DNA from: Roseicyclus amphidinii
GTDB lineage: Bacteria > Pseudomonadota > Alphaproteobacteria > Rhodobacterales > Rhodobacteraceae
Direction: 5' to 3'
Assembly: GCF_030163755.1 (NCBI RefSeq)
Contig: NZ_JASJOE010000005.1
Location: 1-64,000, forward strand
Length of the DNA: 64,000 nt
The notes beneath the pieces are model-generated. The model searched no databases, was not told the DNA's origin, and saw only the letters and a program-made list of their open reading frames with translations. A program made the position numbers and the translations under genes. Each line of letters starts with the position of its first letter. Positions within the stretch are counted from its first letter, which is position 1. Below, piece by piece: positions 36,756 to 45,643 of this stretch.

Positions 36756-37373
36756 ATGGTCAAGCGCGGCTACCATCACGGGAACCTCAAGCAGGCGCTG
36801 GTCGACGCGGCCCTGCGCCTGATCGAGGAGAAGGGACCGACGGGCTTCACCCTGTCGGAGGCCGCCAAGACCGCGGGCGTGACGCCCGCCGCGGTCTACC
36901 GCCATTTCGAGGGGCGCGAACAGCTGATCGAGGAATGCGCGCGGCAAGGCCACGAGATCTTCGCCGACCTGATGGCGCATGCCTTCAACGGCGGGCGGCC
37001 GTCGGCGCTGGCGGCCTTCGAGGCGACGGGGCGGGCCTATCTCGCCTTTGCGCGCAAGTTTCCCGGGCATTACATGGCGATGTTCGAAAGCGGCACCTCG
37101 ATCAATGCGACACCCGAGCTGGCCGCCGCCGCCGCGCGGTCGCGGGCGGTGCTGGAACGCGCGGCCGAAGCCCTGTCCGAGCATATCCCCGAGGGCATGC
37201 GGCCGCCGCCCTCGATGTTCTCGGCCCACATCTGGGCGATGAGCCACGGGGTCGTGGAGCTTTTCGCGCGGGGCCGCCCCGGCGCGCAATCGCCCTTTCC
37301 GCCCGAGGACCTGCTGGAGGCGGGGATCGGCATCTACCTGCGGGGTCTTGGCCTGATCCGGCCCGACAGCTGA
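36756..37373 (+). CDS. TetR-family regulator with WHG-type C-terminal domain
   Basis: 205 residues. The N-terminal helix-turn-helix is FTLSEAAKTAGVTPAAVYRHF, 21 residues shown here only by its ends FTLSEAA and AVYRHF. The N-terminus KRGYHHGNLKQALVDAAL and the C-terminal MFSAHIWAMSHGVVELF fit the WHG subgroup. It is 7 bases downstream of ppk2 and probably cotranscribed, yet its targets are not evident. The gene ends at a palindrome array. Confidence 0.9.
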   Translation: MVKRGYHHGNLKQALVDAALRLIEEKGPTGFTLSEAAKTAGVTPAAVYRHFEGREQLIEECARQGHEIFADLMAHAFNGGRPSALAAFEATGRAYLAFARKFPGHYMAMFESGTSINATPELAAAAARSRAVLERAAEALSEHIPEGMRPPPSMFSAHIWAMSHGVVELFARGRPGAQSPFPPEDLLEAGIGIYLRGLGLIRPDS

Positions 37374-37380
37374 GGGCCGC

Positions 37381-37490
37381 GGATTTTTGAAAAAATCCAG
37401 GCAAGGGGGGCGCGCCGCTGGCGCGGCGCGCAAGAATTTTCGTACGAAAATTCTCATGAGCCGCGCGAATTTTCGTACGAAAATTCGCGC
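37381..37490. repeat. Array of four palindromes, two with TTCGTACGAA core
   Basis: The junction between convergent tetR and the HerA-like gene holds four inverted repeats. 37381-37398 is an 8-bp stem with a 2-base centre (GGATTTTTGAAAAAATCC). 37410-37431 is a 9-bp G/C stem with a TGGC loop. 37433-37454 is a perfect 22-bp palindrome and 37463-37490 a perfect 28-bp palindrome; both share AATTTTCGTACGAAAATT. The layout parallels the array at 23772-23860. It probably separates convergent transcripts. Confidence 0.8.
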
Positions 37491-37508
37491 AGCTCCCCAA
37501 CCGGCGCG

Positions 37509-39071
37509 TCACCGGCCCCGGAACAGCCCCCCGAGGATGCCCCGCACGACCGCCCGGCCCGACTGTGTGCCGAGCTGGCGCGCGAAGCTCTTGGCGAACG
37601 CGGTCCCCACGCTGTCCGACCGCGAAGAGGAGGAGGACCGCCGCGCGGGCTGGCTGGTGGAGCGGCTGACGCGGGTGCCCGAATAGCGCCGGGCGGCGGT
37701 GAACTCGCGTTCGGCGGCGGCCTCTGCCTCGGCCTCGGCGCGTTCGGCCTGTTCGGCCTCGCGGGCGGCGGCGGCGGCGCGGGCCTGCAGGATCTCGAAG
37801 GCGCTTTCGCGGTCGATCACCCGCTCGTATTTCCCCGCGAGCGGCGACATGCCGATCAGCGCCGCCCGCGTCGCATCGTCGATCGGCCCGAGCTGCGAGG
37901 ACGGAGGGCGGATCAGCGTGCGTTCCGCCACGCCCGGTATCCCCTTGCGCTCCAGCAGCGAGGTCACCGCCTCGCCCACGCCGACCTCGCGGATCGCGTC
38001 CTCGATGTCGAAACGCGGGTTGTCGCGGTAGTTCATCGCGGCCTGCTTGAGGTCGCGCCGGTCCTTGGCGGTGAACGCGCGCAGCGCGTGCTGCACCCGG
38101 TTGCCGAGCTGGCCGAGGATATCCTCGGGCACGTCGGCGGGGTTCTGGGTCACGAAATAGACCCCCACCCCCTTGGACCGGATCAGGCGCGCCACCTGTT
38201 CGACCTTGTCGACCAGCGCCTTGGGCGCGTCCTCGAACAGCAGATGCGCCTCGTCGAAGAAGAACACGAGCCTGGGCTTGTCGGGGTCGCCCACCTCGGG
38301 CAGTTCCTCGAACAGTTCCGACAGCAGCCACAACAGGAAGGTGGCATAGAGCCGGGGCGACTGCATCAGCTGGTCGGCAGCCAGGATGTTGACGCGCCCG
38401 CGCCCCGCCGCATCGGTCAGGAACAGGTCGGCCAGCTCAAGCGCAGGCTCGCCGAAGAGCTTGTCCCCCCCCTGCCCCTCGAGCACCAGAAGCCGGCGCT
38501 GGATCGCGCCGATGGAGGCGGTCGAGATATTGCCGTAGCGCAAGCCCAGCTCGGCCCGCGCCTCGCCCACGAAGACCAGCAGCGCCTGCAGATCCTTGAG
38601 GTCGAGCAGCGCCATCTCCTCCTCGTCGGCGACGCGGAAGGCGATGTTCAGAACCCCCTCCTGCGCCTCGGTCAGCTCGAGCAGACGCGCCAGCAGAAGC
38701 GGCCCCATCTCGGACACCGTGGTGCGCACCGGGTGCCCCTTCTGCCCGAAGAGGTCCCAGAAGGTCACGGGGCACGCGCCATAGGAAAAGTCATGCAGGC
38801 CGATGGTGGCGGCGCGGGCGAGAAAGGCCTCGTGCAGCTTGTGATCGGCGCGGCCCGCCTGCGCGAGGCCCGCAAGATCGCCTTTCACATCGGACAGGAA
38901 GACCGGCACGCCGCGGGCCGAGAACCCCTCGGCCAGGATCTGCAGGGTGACGGTCTTGCCGGTCCCGGTCGCGCCCGCGATCAGCCCGTGGCGATTGGCG
39001 TAGCCCAGCAAAAGGTCTTGCGGGGTGCCATAGCCCTCGCCGCCGCCACCGATGAAAATCCCGTCACTCAT
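37509..39071 (-). CDS. HerA-like ATPase, DUF853
   Basis: 520 residues. Walker A is [18 protein letters not shown] near residues 31-48, and Walker B is [14 protein letters not shown]. The family (helicase HerA-like, DUF853, E. coli YjgR) is a hexameric AAA-type ATPase of uncertain role. The C-terminal part after about residue 420 is Ala/Glu/Arg-rich and may form a coiled coil. The start [15 protein letters not shown] is chosen at the conserved N-terminus. It is divergent from the IalB-like region. Confidence 0.9.
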   Translation of the reverse strand: MSDGIFIGGGGEGYGTPQDLLLGYANRHGLIAGATGTGKTVTLQILAEGFSARGVPVFLSDVKGDLAGLAQAGRADHKLHEAFLARAATIGLHDFSYGACPVTFWDLFGQKGHPVRTTVSEMGPLLLARLLELTEAQEGVLNIAFRVADEEEMALLDLKDLQALLVFVGEARAELGLRYGNISTASIGAIQRRLLVLEGQGGDKLFGEPALELADLFLTDAAGRGRVNILAADQLMQSPRLYATFLLWLLSELFEELPEVGDPDKPRLVFFFDEAHLLFEDAPKALVDKVEQVARLIRSKGVGVYFVTQNPADVPEDILGQLGNRVQHALRAFTAKDRRDLKQAAMNYRDNPRFDIEDAIREVGVGEAVTSLLERKGIPGVAERTLIRPPSSQLGPIDDATRAALIGMSPLAGKYERVIDRESAFEILQARAAAAAREAEQAERAEAEAEAAAEREFTAARRYSGTRVSRSTSQPARRSSSSSRSDSVGTAFAKSFARQLGTQSGRAVVRGILGGLFRGR

Positions 39072-39564
39072 GCACCGCCTCCCGGCCAAAATCACCGGGG
39101 CGCAGAATACAGCCCCCGCGCCTGCGCGCCAGTGCGAAGCGGTGCCCCGTGCGCCCGGACCAAAGCGGCCGCCGCGCGCGCCCGGACAGCATTTTGGACC
39201 AGTTGGTAAAAGGCGAAACACCCCCCGATTTGGGCTGTTGACGGATGCGACCGACTGTCATAGCGTCCCGATCAGAAAGTCGGCCAGTCCGACAGGGAGA
39301 GAAAAAAAACATGCAAAGGGTCCGCTTGCGGGCCCTTTCGCTTTTGGGTGCGGCCGTGCGGGCGGGGCCTGCATGGCGTCCCGGCGGGCGCGGTTCCACA
39401 CCTCCGTCGCGCATGGTCTGCACATGGTCCCCCACGGGCAATGGCGGCGGCATCTCTTTGCCGATGCGCCCCGGACGCGGGGCATTTTGCCCCTGACAGC
39501 GCAGCCGTTGCATGTTAGCCACCGGGCGGAAAACCAGACGAAGACCGCAAAGGAGATGCGTCGC
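39072..39564 (+). other. 493-base intergenic region with possible small RNA
   Basis: No protein gene I would accept lies here. It contains a possible promoter and two hairpins (see 39238-39345). From 39350 to 39500 it is G/C-rich without clear structure. A 61-codon frame from ATG 39311, behind AGGGAGAG, has an Arg/Gly/Pro-rich product that looks like chance coding. The last bases carry the AAAGGAG ribosome site of the IalB-like gene. Confidence 0.5.
39238..39345 (+). ncRNA. Candidate small RNA
   Basis: TTGACG at 39238-39243 is a good -35; CATAGC at 39259-39264 is a weak -10. Downstream are a small hairpin (GTCGG/CCGAC, 39279-39293), an A-rich linker ending in eight A's (39302-39309), then a 10-bp stem with one G-U pair and a 4-base loop (39315-39338) followed closely by TTTT (39342-39345). 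This order resembles a short sRNA of about 75 bases ending at an intrinsic terminator. It could instead be a leader attenuator for the IalB-like gene. Confidence 0.3.
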
Positions 39565-40167
39565 ATGCCGCTTCAGACTGTCCTGCGGGCGGGCCTCGCG
39601 CTTGGCCTTGCCGCCCTGCCGCTGACGGCCCTGGCCCAGACCGCGGACACCCTTCCCGTGGGCGAAACCCCGGTGGGCGAGACCTATGTCGCGGAAACCC
39701 ATGGCGATTGGGAAATCCGCTGCATCCGCGCCGAGGAAGGTCAGCCCGAACCCTGCCAGATGTATCAGCTCCTGCGCGACGAGGGCGGCGGGGCCGTGGC
39801 CGAGTTCAACGTCTTCGACCTGCCCGACGAAGGGCAGGTGGTGGCGGGTGCCACCATCGTGACGCCGCTCGACACGCTGCTGACGCCGGGCATCCGCCTG
39901 CGCGTCGATGACGGGACGTGGTCCGAATATCCCTTCGCCTTTTGCCAGCCCGTCGGCTGTTTCGCCCGCCTCGGCCTGACCGAGGGCAATGTCGAGGCGA
40001 TGCGCGCGGGCGGTGAGGCCATCGTGGCGCTCGTGCCGCTTCCGGCCCCTGACCAGGTGATCCGGGTCGCGGCCTCGCTGAGCGGGTTCACGGCGGGCTT
40101 CGCCGCGCTGGAAGAGCGCAACGCCGCCGCGATCTCGCTGTTCCAGCAGCTGCAGCAGCAGCAATAA
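39565..40167 (+). CDS. IalB-family (invasion-associated locus B) periplasmic protein
   Basis: 200 residues. The signal peptide is MPLQTVLRAGLALGLAALPL through TALAQ. The mature part has the IalB pattern HGDWEIRCIRAEEGQPEPC and later FAFCQPVGCFARLGLTEG, giving two likely disulfide pairs, and it ends in a Gln-rich tail (FQQLQQQQ). The family is common in Rhodobacterales and Rhizobiales envelopes; its biochemical role is unknown. The start is set by AGGAG nine bases upstream; an ATG at 39556 is too close to that site. Confidence 0.88.
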   Translation: MPLQTVLRAGLALGLAALPLTALAQTADTLPVGETPVGETYVAETHGDWEIRCIRAEEGQPEPCQMYQLLRDEGGGAVAEFNVFDLPDEGQVVAGATIVTPLDTLLTPGIRLRVDDGTWSEYPFAFCQPVGCFARLGLTEGNVEAMRAGGEAIVALVPLPAPDQVIRVAASLSGFTAGFAALEERNAAAISLFQQLQQQQ

Positions 40168-40212
40168 GGGCAAGGCCATCGCGGGGGCATCCGCGAGTTT
40201 GAACGAAAGACG

Positions 40213-40247
40213 AAACGCCCCGACCATCAGCCCGGTCGGGGCGTTTT
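40213..40247. terminator. Bidirectional intrinsic terminator
   Basis: A perfect 12-bp stem (AACGCCCCGACC at 40214-40225 with its complement at 40234-40245) and an 8-base loop. TTTT follows on the plus strand and an A-run precedes it, so it can stop transcripts of both the IalB-like gene and the convergent ketosynthase gene. Confidence 0.85.
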
Positions 40248-40263
40248 CCGTTTCACGGCACGC

Positions 40264-41475
40264 TCAGGGGGCGCGGCGCAGCGCCAGAACGGCGTTCAGC
40301 CCGCCGAAGGCAAAGGCATTGGACAGGCAGGCGTCGACCTTGGCCTCGCGGGCCACGTTCGGCACCACGTCCAGCGCGCATTCGGGGTCGGGTTCCTCGT
40401 AGCCGATGGTGGGCGCGATCACCCCGTCCTTCAGCGCCATGATGCAGGCCAGAAGCTCGACCGCGCCGGTGCCGCCGATCAGGTGGCCATGCATCGACTT
40501 GGTCGAGGACATCATCAGCTCGTTGGCGTGATGCCCGAAGGCATCCGAGACGGCGGCGCATTCCACCCGGTCATTGGCCGCCGTTCCGGTGCCATGGGCG
40601 TTGATATAGGCGACCTCGTCGCGGTTCAGCCGGGCGTCTTTCAGCGCGCCCGAGATGGTGCGCGCCGCCCCCTGTTCCGAGGGCATGACGATATCGGCCG
40701 CGTCCGAGGTCATGGCGAAGCCCACCACCTCGGCCAGGATCTCGGCACCGCGCTTCCTCGCGTGCTCGAATTCCTCGAAGATGAAGACCGCCGCCCCCTC
40801 GCCCTGCACCATGCCGTTGCGGTTGGCGCTGAAGGGGCGGCAGGCGTCCTTGGACATCACGCGCAGCCCTTCCCAGGCCTTCACCCCGCCGAAACTCAGC
40901 ATCGCCTCCGAGCCGCCCGTCACCATCACGTCGGCCACACCGCCCCGGATCAGCTGGAACGCCAGCCCCATCGCGTGATTGGACGAGGCGCAGGCGGTGG
41001 CGACCGAGAAACTCGGCCCCTTCAGGTTCCATTCCATGCTGACATGGCTGGCCGCGGCATTGTTCATCAGCTTGGGCACGACGAAGGGATGGACGCGGTT
41101 CTTCCCCTCCTCGTAGACCGAGCGGTAATTCTCGTCCCAGGTGTTCACGCCGCCGCCCGCGGTGCCCAGCACCACGCCCGACCGCGTGGCCAGCTCGCCC
41201 GCAAAGGTCAGCCCGGCCCCGTCCAGCGCCTCGTGCGCCGCAACAAGGGTGAATTGCGTAAACCGGTCGTAAAGCGCGATCTGCTGGCGGTTGAACCGCG
41301 CGTCGGGGTCATAGCCCTTGACCTGCCCGCCGATGCGCACCGACAGCCGCTCGACGTCGCGCAGCTCAAGCTCGCCGATGCCGCAGCGCCCCTCGCGCAT
41401 CGCCTCGAGGGTGCGGGGCACGTCATGGCCAAGCGCGTTGATCGTGCCCTGGCCGGTGATGACGACGCGGCGCAT
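40264..41475 (-). CDS. Beta-ketoacyl-ACP synthase
   Basis: 403 residues, FabF/KAS II type. The nucleophile cysteine is in SVATACASSNHAMG, the first histidine in INAHGTGTAANDRVE, and the second in SSTKSMHGHLIGGTGAVE, so the catalytic triad is intact. It would condense malonyl-ACP with an acyl-ACP. Its neighbours on the same strand are a divergent ACP (6 bases upstream) and an LpxD-like acyltransferase, so it probably makes a special acyl chain for lipid A rather than bulk fatty acids. This last point is inference. Confidence 0.93.
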   Translation of the reverse strand: MRRVVITGQGTINALGHDVPRTLEAMREGRCGIGELELRDVERLSVRIGGQVKGYDPDARFNRQQIALYDRFTQFTLVAAHEALDGAGLTFAGELATRSGVVLGTAGGGVNTWDENYRSVYEEGKNRVHPFVVPKLMNNAAASHVSMEWNLKGPSFSVATACASSNHAMGLAFQLIRGGVADVMVTGGSEAMLSFGGVKAWEGLRVMSKDACRPFSANRNGMVQGEGAAVFIFEEFEHARKRGAEILAEVVGFAMTSDAADIVMPSEQGAARTISGALKDARLNRDEVAYINAHGTGTAANDRVECAAVSDAFGHHANELMMSSTKSMHGHLIGGTGAVELLACIMALKDGVIAPTIGYEEPDPECALDVVPNVAREAKVDACLSNAFAFGGLNAVLALRRAP

Positions 41476-41481
41476 GACGGC

Positions 41482-41751
41482 TCAGTCGCCCTTCTGCTCG
41501 GCCAGCAACCCCTCGACCGCGGCGACGATGGCGGCGACCGAGGAGATGTCGAACTCGCTGTCCTCGGGGGCATTGGCGTTGAACGGCACCTGGATGTCGA
41601 AGGCTTCCTCGATGGCGAAGATCGACTCGACCAGCCCGAGGCTGTCGATGCCGAGGTCCTGAAGGCTCGCCTCCATCGTCACGTCGCCCGGCTCCAGCAC
41701 CGCCTGTTCGGCGATGATCCCGATCACCTTGTCGCGGACAGTCTCGGACAT
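41482..41751 (-). CDS. Specialised acyl carrier protein
   Basis: 89 residues. The phosphopantetheine serine is in DLGIDSLGLVESIFAIEE. The C-terminal part is longer and less acidic in pattern than housekeeping AcpP, with VPFNANAPEDSEFDISSVAA, recalling AcpXL-like proteins that carry very long acyl chains to lipid A in rhizobia. It lies 6 bases from the ketosynthase start and 30 bases after the LpxD stop. Confidence 0.9.
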   Translation of the reverse strand: MSETVRDKVIGIIAEQAVLEPGDVTMEASLQDLGIDSLGLVESIFAIEEAFDIQVPFNANAPEDSEFDISSVAAIVAAVEGLLAEQKGD

Positions 41752-41781
41752 GCTTGCACCCCGTTTGATCTAGGGCGTCAT

Positions 41782-42879
41782 CTAAGGGGTCTTGTCCGAC
41801 TTGAAAACGGCTTTCTGCAGCTCTGCGACCGCTTTGGCCAGCCGCGGCAGGCGGCGCAGGCCCTTGTACATCTCGACCTGGGTTTCCATCCGCACCGCCG
41901 GATAGCCCAGCAGCGCGCGGCCCGGCGGCACGGTCGACAGGATGATGGTTGAGGCGCCCGTCACAACGTCCGACCCGATCTCGAGGTTGTCCGCCACCCC
42001 GGTCTGCCCGCCAAGGACAACGCGGTCGCCCACCGTCACCGAACCCGCGATGCCCACCTGCCCGCAGAGCAGGCAGTCGCGCCCGATGCGGCAGTTGTGT
42101 CCGACATGGACCATGTTGTCGAGCTTGGTGCCGTCGCCGATCACCGTGTCCGCCACAGTGCCCCGGTCGATCGTGGCATTCGCCCCGATCTCGACGTCAT
42201 CACCGATGCGGACCGAGCCCAGCGAGTGAATCCGCGTCCAGCTTTGCGGCGTGACCGCCCCGTCGGCGCGGCCCAGCGAGGCGCGGGTGGTTTCCACCTG
42301 GCTCGCCTCGGGCGTCACGAAGCTGAACCCGTCGCCCCCGATCACGCAGTTAGGTTGCAGGATGGCGCGGTCCCCGATCACGACCCGCGCGCCCAGGCGC
42401 GCGCCCTGCAGGATCAGCGCGTCATCCCCGATCCGCGCCCCCTCGGCGATGGAGACATGGGACGCGATGCGCGCGTCCCGCCCGATCACCACGCCCGCGC
42501 CGATCACGACGAAGGGGCCGATGGCCGCCCCCGCGCCAACCTGCGCCGAAGGCTCGATCACCGCGGTCGGATGCACCCCCGCCGCGATCCGCGGCCCGGC
42601 GTCCAGCGCCTGCGTGACGCCTGCCATGGCCAGCCGCGGGCGCGGCGCGACGATGGCGGCCTCCAGCCCCAGCGCCTGCCAGTCCATGCCCGCCCCGATC
42701 ACCGCCGCCCGCGCCTGCCCCTGCGCAAGCCCCGCGGCGTAGCGCGGGCTCATCGCCATGGCTAGGTCCGAGGGCCCTGCCGCCGAAGGCTCGGCCACCC
42801 CCGTCACCACGATATCGAGCGCGCCGAAGGCTTCCGCCCCCAGCGCGCGCGCCAAGTCCCTGATCGTGTGGCCCGTCAT
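41782..42879 (-). CDS. lpxD: UDP-3-O-acylglucosamine N-acyltransferase
   Basis: 365 residues. An N-terminal uridine-binding domain is followed by a long left-handed beta-helix of hexapeptide repeats (IGPFVVIGAGVVIGRDARI and many more). The catalytic histidine is in NMVHVGHNCRIGRD. The C-terminal helices are MYKGLRRLPRLAKAVAELQK. LpxD adds the N-linked hydroxyacyl chain in lipid A synthesis using acyl-ACP. It is not in the usual bamA-lpxD-fabZ-lpxA order here; it heads a unit with an ACP and a ketosynthase. Confidence 0.93.
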   Translation of the reverse strand: MTGHTIRDLARALGAEAFGALDIVVTGVAEPSAAGPSDLAMAMSPRYAAGLAQGQARAAVIGAGMDWQALGLEAAIVAPRPRLAMAGVTQALDAGPRIAAGVHPTAVIEPSAQVGAGAAIGPFVVIGAGVVIGRDARIASHVSIAEGARIGDDALILQGARLGARVVIGDRAILQPNCVIGGDGFSFVTPEASQVETTRASLGRADGAVTPQSWTRIHSLGSVRIGDDVEIGANATIDRGTVADTVIGDGTKLDNMVHVGHNCRIGRDCLLCGQVGIAGSVTVGDRVVLGGQTGVADNLEIGSDVVTGASTIILSTVPPGRALLGYPAVRMETQVEMYKGLRRLPRLAKAVAELQKAVFKSDKTP

Positions 42880-42918
42880 GGCCGCCCCCGCTGAAAGCCT
42901 GATCCGCGGGGGACAGGA

Positions 42919-44517
42919 TTAGCTGGTGACCTCGGGCATGACCACCCCGCGCGCCTGCAGCGCCCGGCTCAGGATCGCGTTGCGCCCGTAGATGTCGTCG
43001 CGGGTCTGCAACCGGCCGTCGCTTTCCACCCAGGCCGTCCAGTAGGTCAGGTGAACCGGGATGTGCTTGTCGAGATTGAGATAGGTCTCCTCACCGGTGG
43101 CGCGGATGCCCTGGAACAGGCCCACCGGGTCATCGCTCTGCCGCGCCAGCAGGTGATAGGCGAACTCGTGCGGATCGGCCAGACGGACGCAGCCCGAGGA
43201 ATAGGCCCGCACCGGGCGGTCCATCAGGTGCTGTTCGGGCGTGTCGTGCAGGTAGATCGCGTGACGGTTGGGGAACATGAACTTGACCGTGCCCAGCGCG
43301 TTGCGCGGCCCCGGCGGCTGGCGCAGGTCGAATGGGAAGCTCCGCACGCTGTAGCGGCTCACGTCGATGGACGCGAGGCTGACGGGCCGCCCGCCCTGCA
43401 ACAGCTCCATGTAGGTGCCCCGCCCGGCAAGAATGCCGGGAATGTAGCTGCGCTCGGCGATGGAGCGCGGCACATACCAGCTCGGGTTGATGACCATGTG
43501 CTCCATCTCGTCCGAGAACTCGGGCGTCTGGCGGTCGCGCGCCCCGATCACCGAACGGGTGATGAAGGTCACCTCGCCGTCGTCGATCACGCGGGTGTGG
43601 AAATCGGTCAGGTTCACGAAGATCAGCCGGTCATGCAGCACACCGTCGTTGATCCAGCGGTGCCGCTCCATCGCCAGCGCGATCTCGTTCCAGTGATCCT
43701 CGACCGAGCGGTTGACCGCCGCGATGGTCGCCGCGCCCGCGATACCGTCGGCCTCGATCCCGTTGTTGGACTGGAAGGCCACCACCGCCGATTGCAGCCG
43801 CGCATCGTATTCCGCGGTCGCCGACCGCTCCAGGTAGCCCATCCGCATCAGCCGGTCGCGCAGCGCGATCACCGCGGGCCCGGTATCACCCGGCCGCAGG
43901 CTTCCGGCCTGCACGCGCGGGCCGTAACCGCCCGTCGCCGCCAGCTCTTCGAGCTGGAATTTCATCCGCATCAGGCGGGTGTAGCCCGCGCCCTGCGGCG
44001 GCAGGCTGGCCATGTATTCGTAAGGATTGCTCTGCAGGAATTCCGACATCAGCGCATAGGGGTCGCGGTGCGGCTGGTCCTGGAAGATGTCGGGGATCAG
44101 CTCGGACGGATCGAGGAAGCCGCCGTGAACATCATTGGCATATTGCAGGAACAGGCGGCTCGCCATGACGTCGGCCTGTCCGCGCAACCAGGGGTTCGTC
44201 GCGGTGCGGAACGCCTCGCGCAGCCCCTCGAGATCGTAGCGGTCCGTGGGCAGCGCGTGGTTGCCCGCCTGCTCGAGCGCGCGCAACAGCGCGTTGCGCC
44301 GGTCGGCGGCCTCGGAGACGGTCCAGACCGGCTCGAAATCGCGGTCGCGGTAAAAGGCGACAAGGCTCTCGTCCGAGGCCGCGGCCTCGGCGATGGCCTG
44401 GCGCAGCGCGGAAAAGGCCTGCGCCTGCACCGGCTGCGGCGCGATGGCGGCCAGGGTCACGGGCGCCACGGCCAGCGCGGCGGAGATCAGCGAAAGTCGG
44501 GCGAAGCGAAACATCAT
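42919..44517 (-). CDS. L,D-transpeptidase, YcbB/LdtD-like
   Basis: 532 residues. A signal peptide (FRFARLSLISAALAVAPVTL) is followed by a helical N-terminal region, a peptidoglycan-binding domain (LRPGDTGPAVIALRDRLMRM, about residues 206-260), and a YkuD domain. The catalytic cysteine is in AYSSGCVRLADPHEF. Such enzymes make 3-3 cross-links in peptidoglycan. The start MMFRFARLS follows GAGGACGC at good spacing. Divergent from the DUF882 gene, another peptidoglycan enzyme. Confidence 0.93.
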   Translation of the reverse strand: MMFRFARLSLISAALAVAPVTLAAIAPQPVQAQAFSALRQAIAEAAASDESLVAFYRDRDFEPVWTVSEAADRRNALLRALEQAGNHALPTDRYDLEGLREAFRTATNPWLRGQADVMASRLFLQYANDVHGGFLDPSELIPDIFQDQPHRDPYALMSEFLQSNPYEYMASLPPQGAGYTRLMRMKFQLEELAATGGYGPRVQAGSLRPGDTGPAVIALRDRLMRMGYLERSATAEYDARLQSAVVAFQSNNGIEADGIAGAATIAAVNRSVEDHWNEIALAMERHRWINDGVLHDRLIFVNLTDFHTRVIDDGEVTFITRSVIGARDRQTPEFSDEMEHMVINPSWYVPRSIAERSYIPGILAGRGTYMELLQGGRPVSLASIDVSRYSVRSFPFDLRQPPGPRNALGTVKFMFPNRHAIYLHDTPEQHLMDRPVRAYSSGCVRLADPHEFAYHLLARQSDDPVGLFQGIRATGEETYLNLDKHIPVHLTYWTAWVESDGRLQTRDDIYGRNAILSRALQARGVVMPEVTS

Positions 44518-44934
44518 CTTGCGTCCTCGGGCGGTCAGGGCAGCGTCATCAAACGGTTGCGGCATCGTGCAAGGGAAAGCCTCGGTGTGTCCATTCACGA
44601 TTCCGCAAGTCTTTTCCTATAGCTTCCCCGGCGCAACGGTGGTTTTGCCGACCCTCCGACCCGTCCTTTCCGCTTGCCGGGGCATCGACGGGCCGGGCGA
44701 TCACACAGCGTCAGCGCGGGTTTCAGCCGGAGGAATCAGTCCAAGTGGCGGAAATTTGCCGATTCTCCGTTTCACGCCAGAGGGTAGCGCAGCAGGCTCT
44801 TCCGAATTTGTTTCGATTGTGTCATTCATCCCACAGCGTTCATGGGGATGGCACGCAAATCGCATAACAGGCCTGAGCAAAGGCCGACCGTTCGACCACG
44901 GGCAAGACGGGACAGACAAAGGGCAATCCGACCG
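44518..44934. other. 417-base divergent intergenic region
   Basis: It separates two peptidoglycan genes transcribed away from each other. Plus-strand TTCACG (44594-44599) and CTATAG about 17 bases later form a possible promoter. AT-richer stretches (TTTGTTTCGATTGTGTCATT) near 44808-44827 may hold another start for the DUF882 gene. I see no ORF or RNA gene in it. Confidence 0.4.
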
Positions 44935-45495
44935 ATGACCGATACGACCTTCTCGCGCCGTGCGCTTCTGCGCGCCTTCGCCGCGACAGCCGTGACCGCG
45001 GCCCCGGTCATGGCGAATGCCACCGGGTTCCTGCGCGGCGCAGGCGATGTGCGCCGCATCCGCATGCACAACGGCCGTTCGGGCGAGGCGATCGACACGA
45101 TCTACTGGATCGAAGGCGAATACATCGCCCCCGCCCTCGAAGACATCAACTATTTCATGCGCGACTGGCGCAACGACCAGGTCCACCGGATCGACATCCG
45201 CACCATCGACATCATGACCGCCGCACACCGACTGCTCGAGACCTCGGAACCCTACATGCTGCTGTCGGGCTACCGCAGCCCGCAGACCAACGCCATGCTG
45301 CGCAGCCGCTCGTCCGGCGTGGCACGCAATTCCTTGCACATGCAGGGCGAAGCGGCCGACCTGCGCATCTCGTCGCGCTCGGTCAACCAGATCTACCAGG
45401 CCGCGCGCGCCTGCAACGCCGGCGGCGTCGGTCGCTACTCCGGCTCGAACTTCGTCCACATGGACTGCGGCCCGGTCCGCACTTGGGGCAGCTGA
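44935..45495 (+). CDS. DUF882 / MepK-like murein peptidase
   Basis: 186 residues. A twin-arginine signal ([19 protein letters not shown]) predicts Tat export. The M15-type peptidase fold has [13 protein letters not shown], the zinc ligands in [13 protein letters not shown] (His and Asp) and [14 protein letters not shown] (His). E. coli MepK cleaves 3-3 cross-links, which the neighbouring L,D-transpeptidase would make, so the divergent pair covers formation and cleavage of the same bond. The cleavage specificity here is inferred from the family. Confidence 0.9.
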   Translation: MTDTTFSRRALLRAFAATAVTAAPVMANATGFLRGAGDVRRIRMHNGRSGEAIDTIYWIEGEYIAPALEDINYFMRDWRNDQVHRIDIRTIDIMTAAHRLLETSEPYMLLSGYRSPQTNAMLRSRSSGVARNSLHMQGEAADLRISSRSVNQIYQAARACNAGGVGRYSGSNFVHMDCGPVRTWGS

Positions 45496-45536
45496 GGGGC
45501 CATCGCTCCCCACCCCTTGCATCTGTGTTCTGTCCG

Positions 45537-45568
45537 CGCGCCCCGCAACCCCCTGCCGGGCGCGTTTT
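45537..45568 (+). terminator. Intrinsic terminator after DUF882 gene
   Basis: A 7-bp G/C stem (CGCGCCC at 45537-45543 with GGGCGCG at 45558-45564) and a 14-base loop, followed by TTTT. It lies between the DUF882 gene and msrB. Confidence 0.65.
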
Positions 45569-45643
45569 CGTGAACGCGTCCCGCATTGGACAGACGCGCC
45601 GCGACGCCCATATCCTGCAAGACACCACACCGCGGGAGAGGCC

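Noticed and set aside
39311-39496. 61-codon leader peptide or small gene before the IalB-like gene
   Set aside because: It has a passable ribosome site, but the product is Arg/Gly/Pro-rich and the frame runs through a terminator-like stem; chance coding is more likely.
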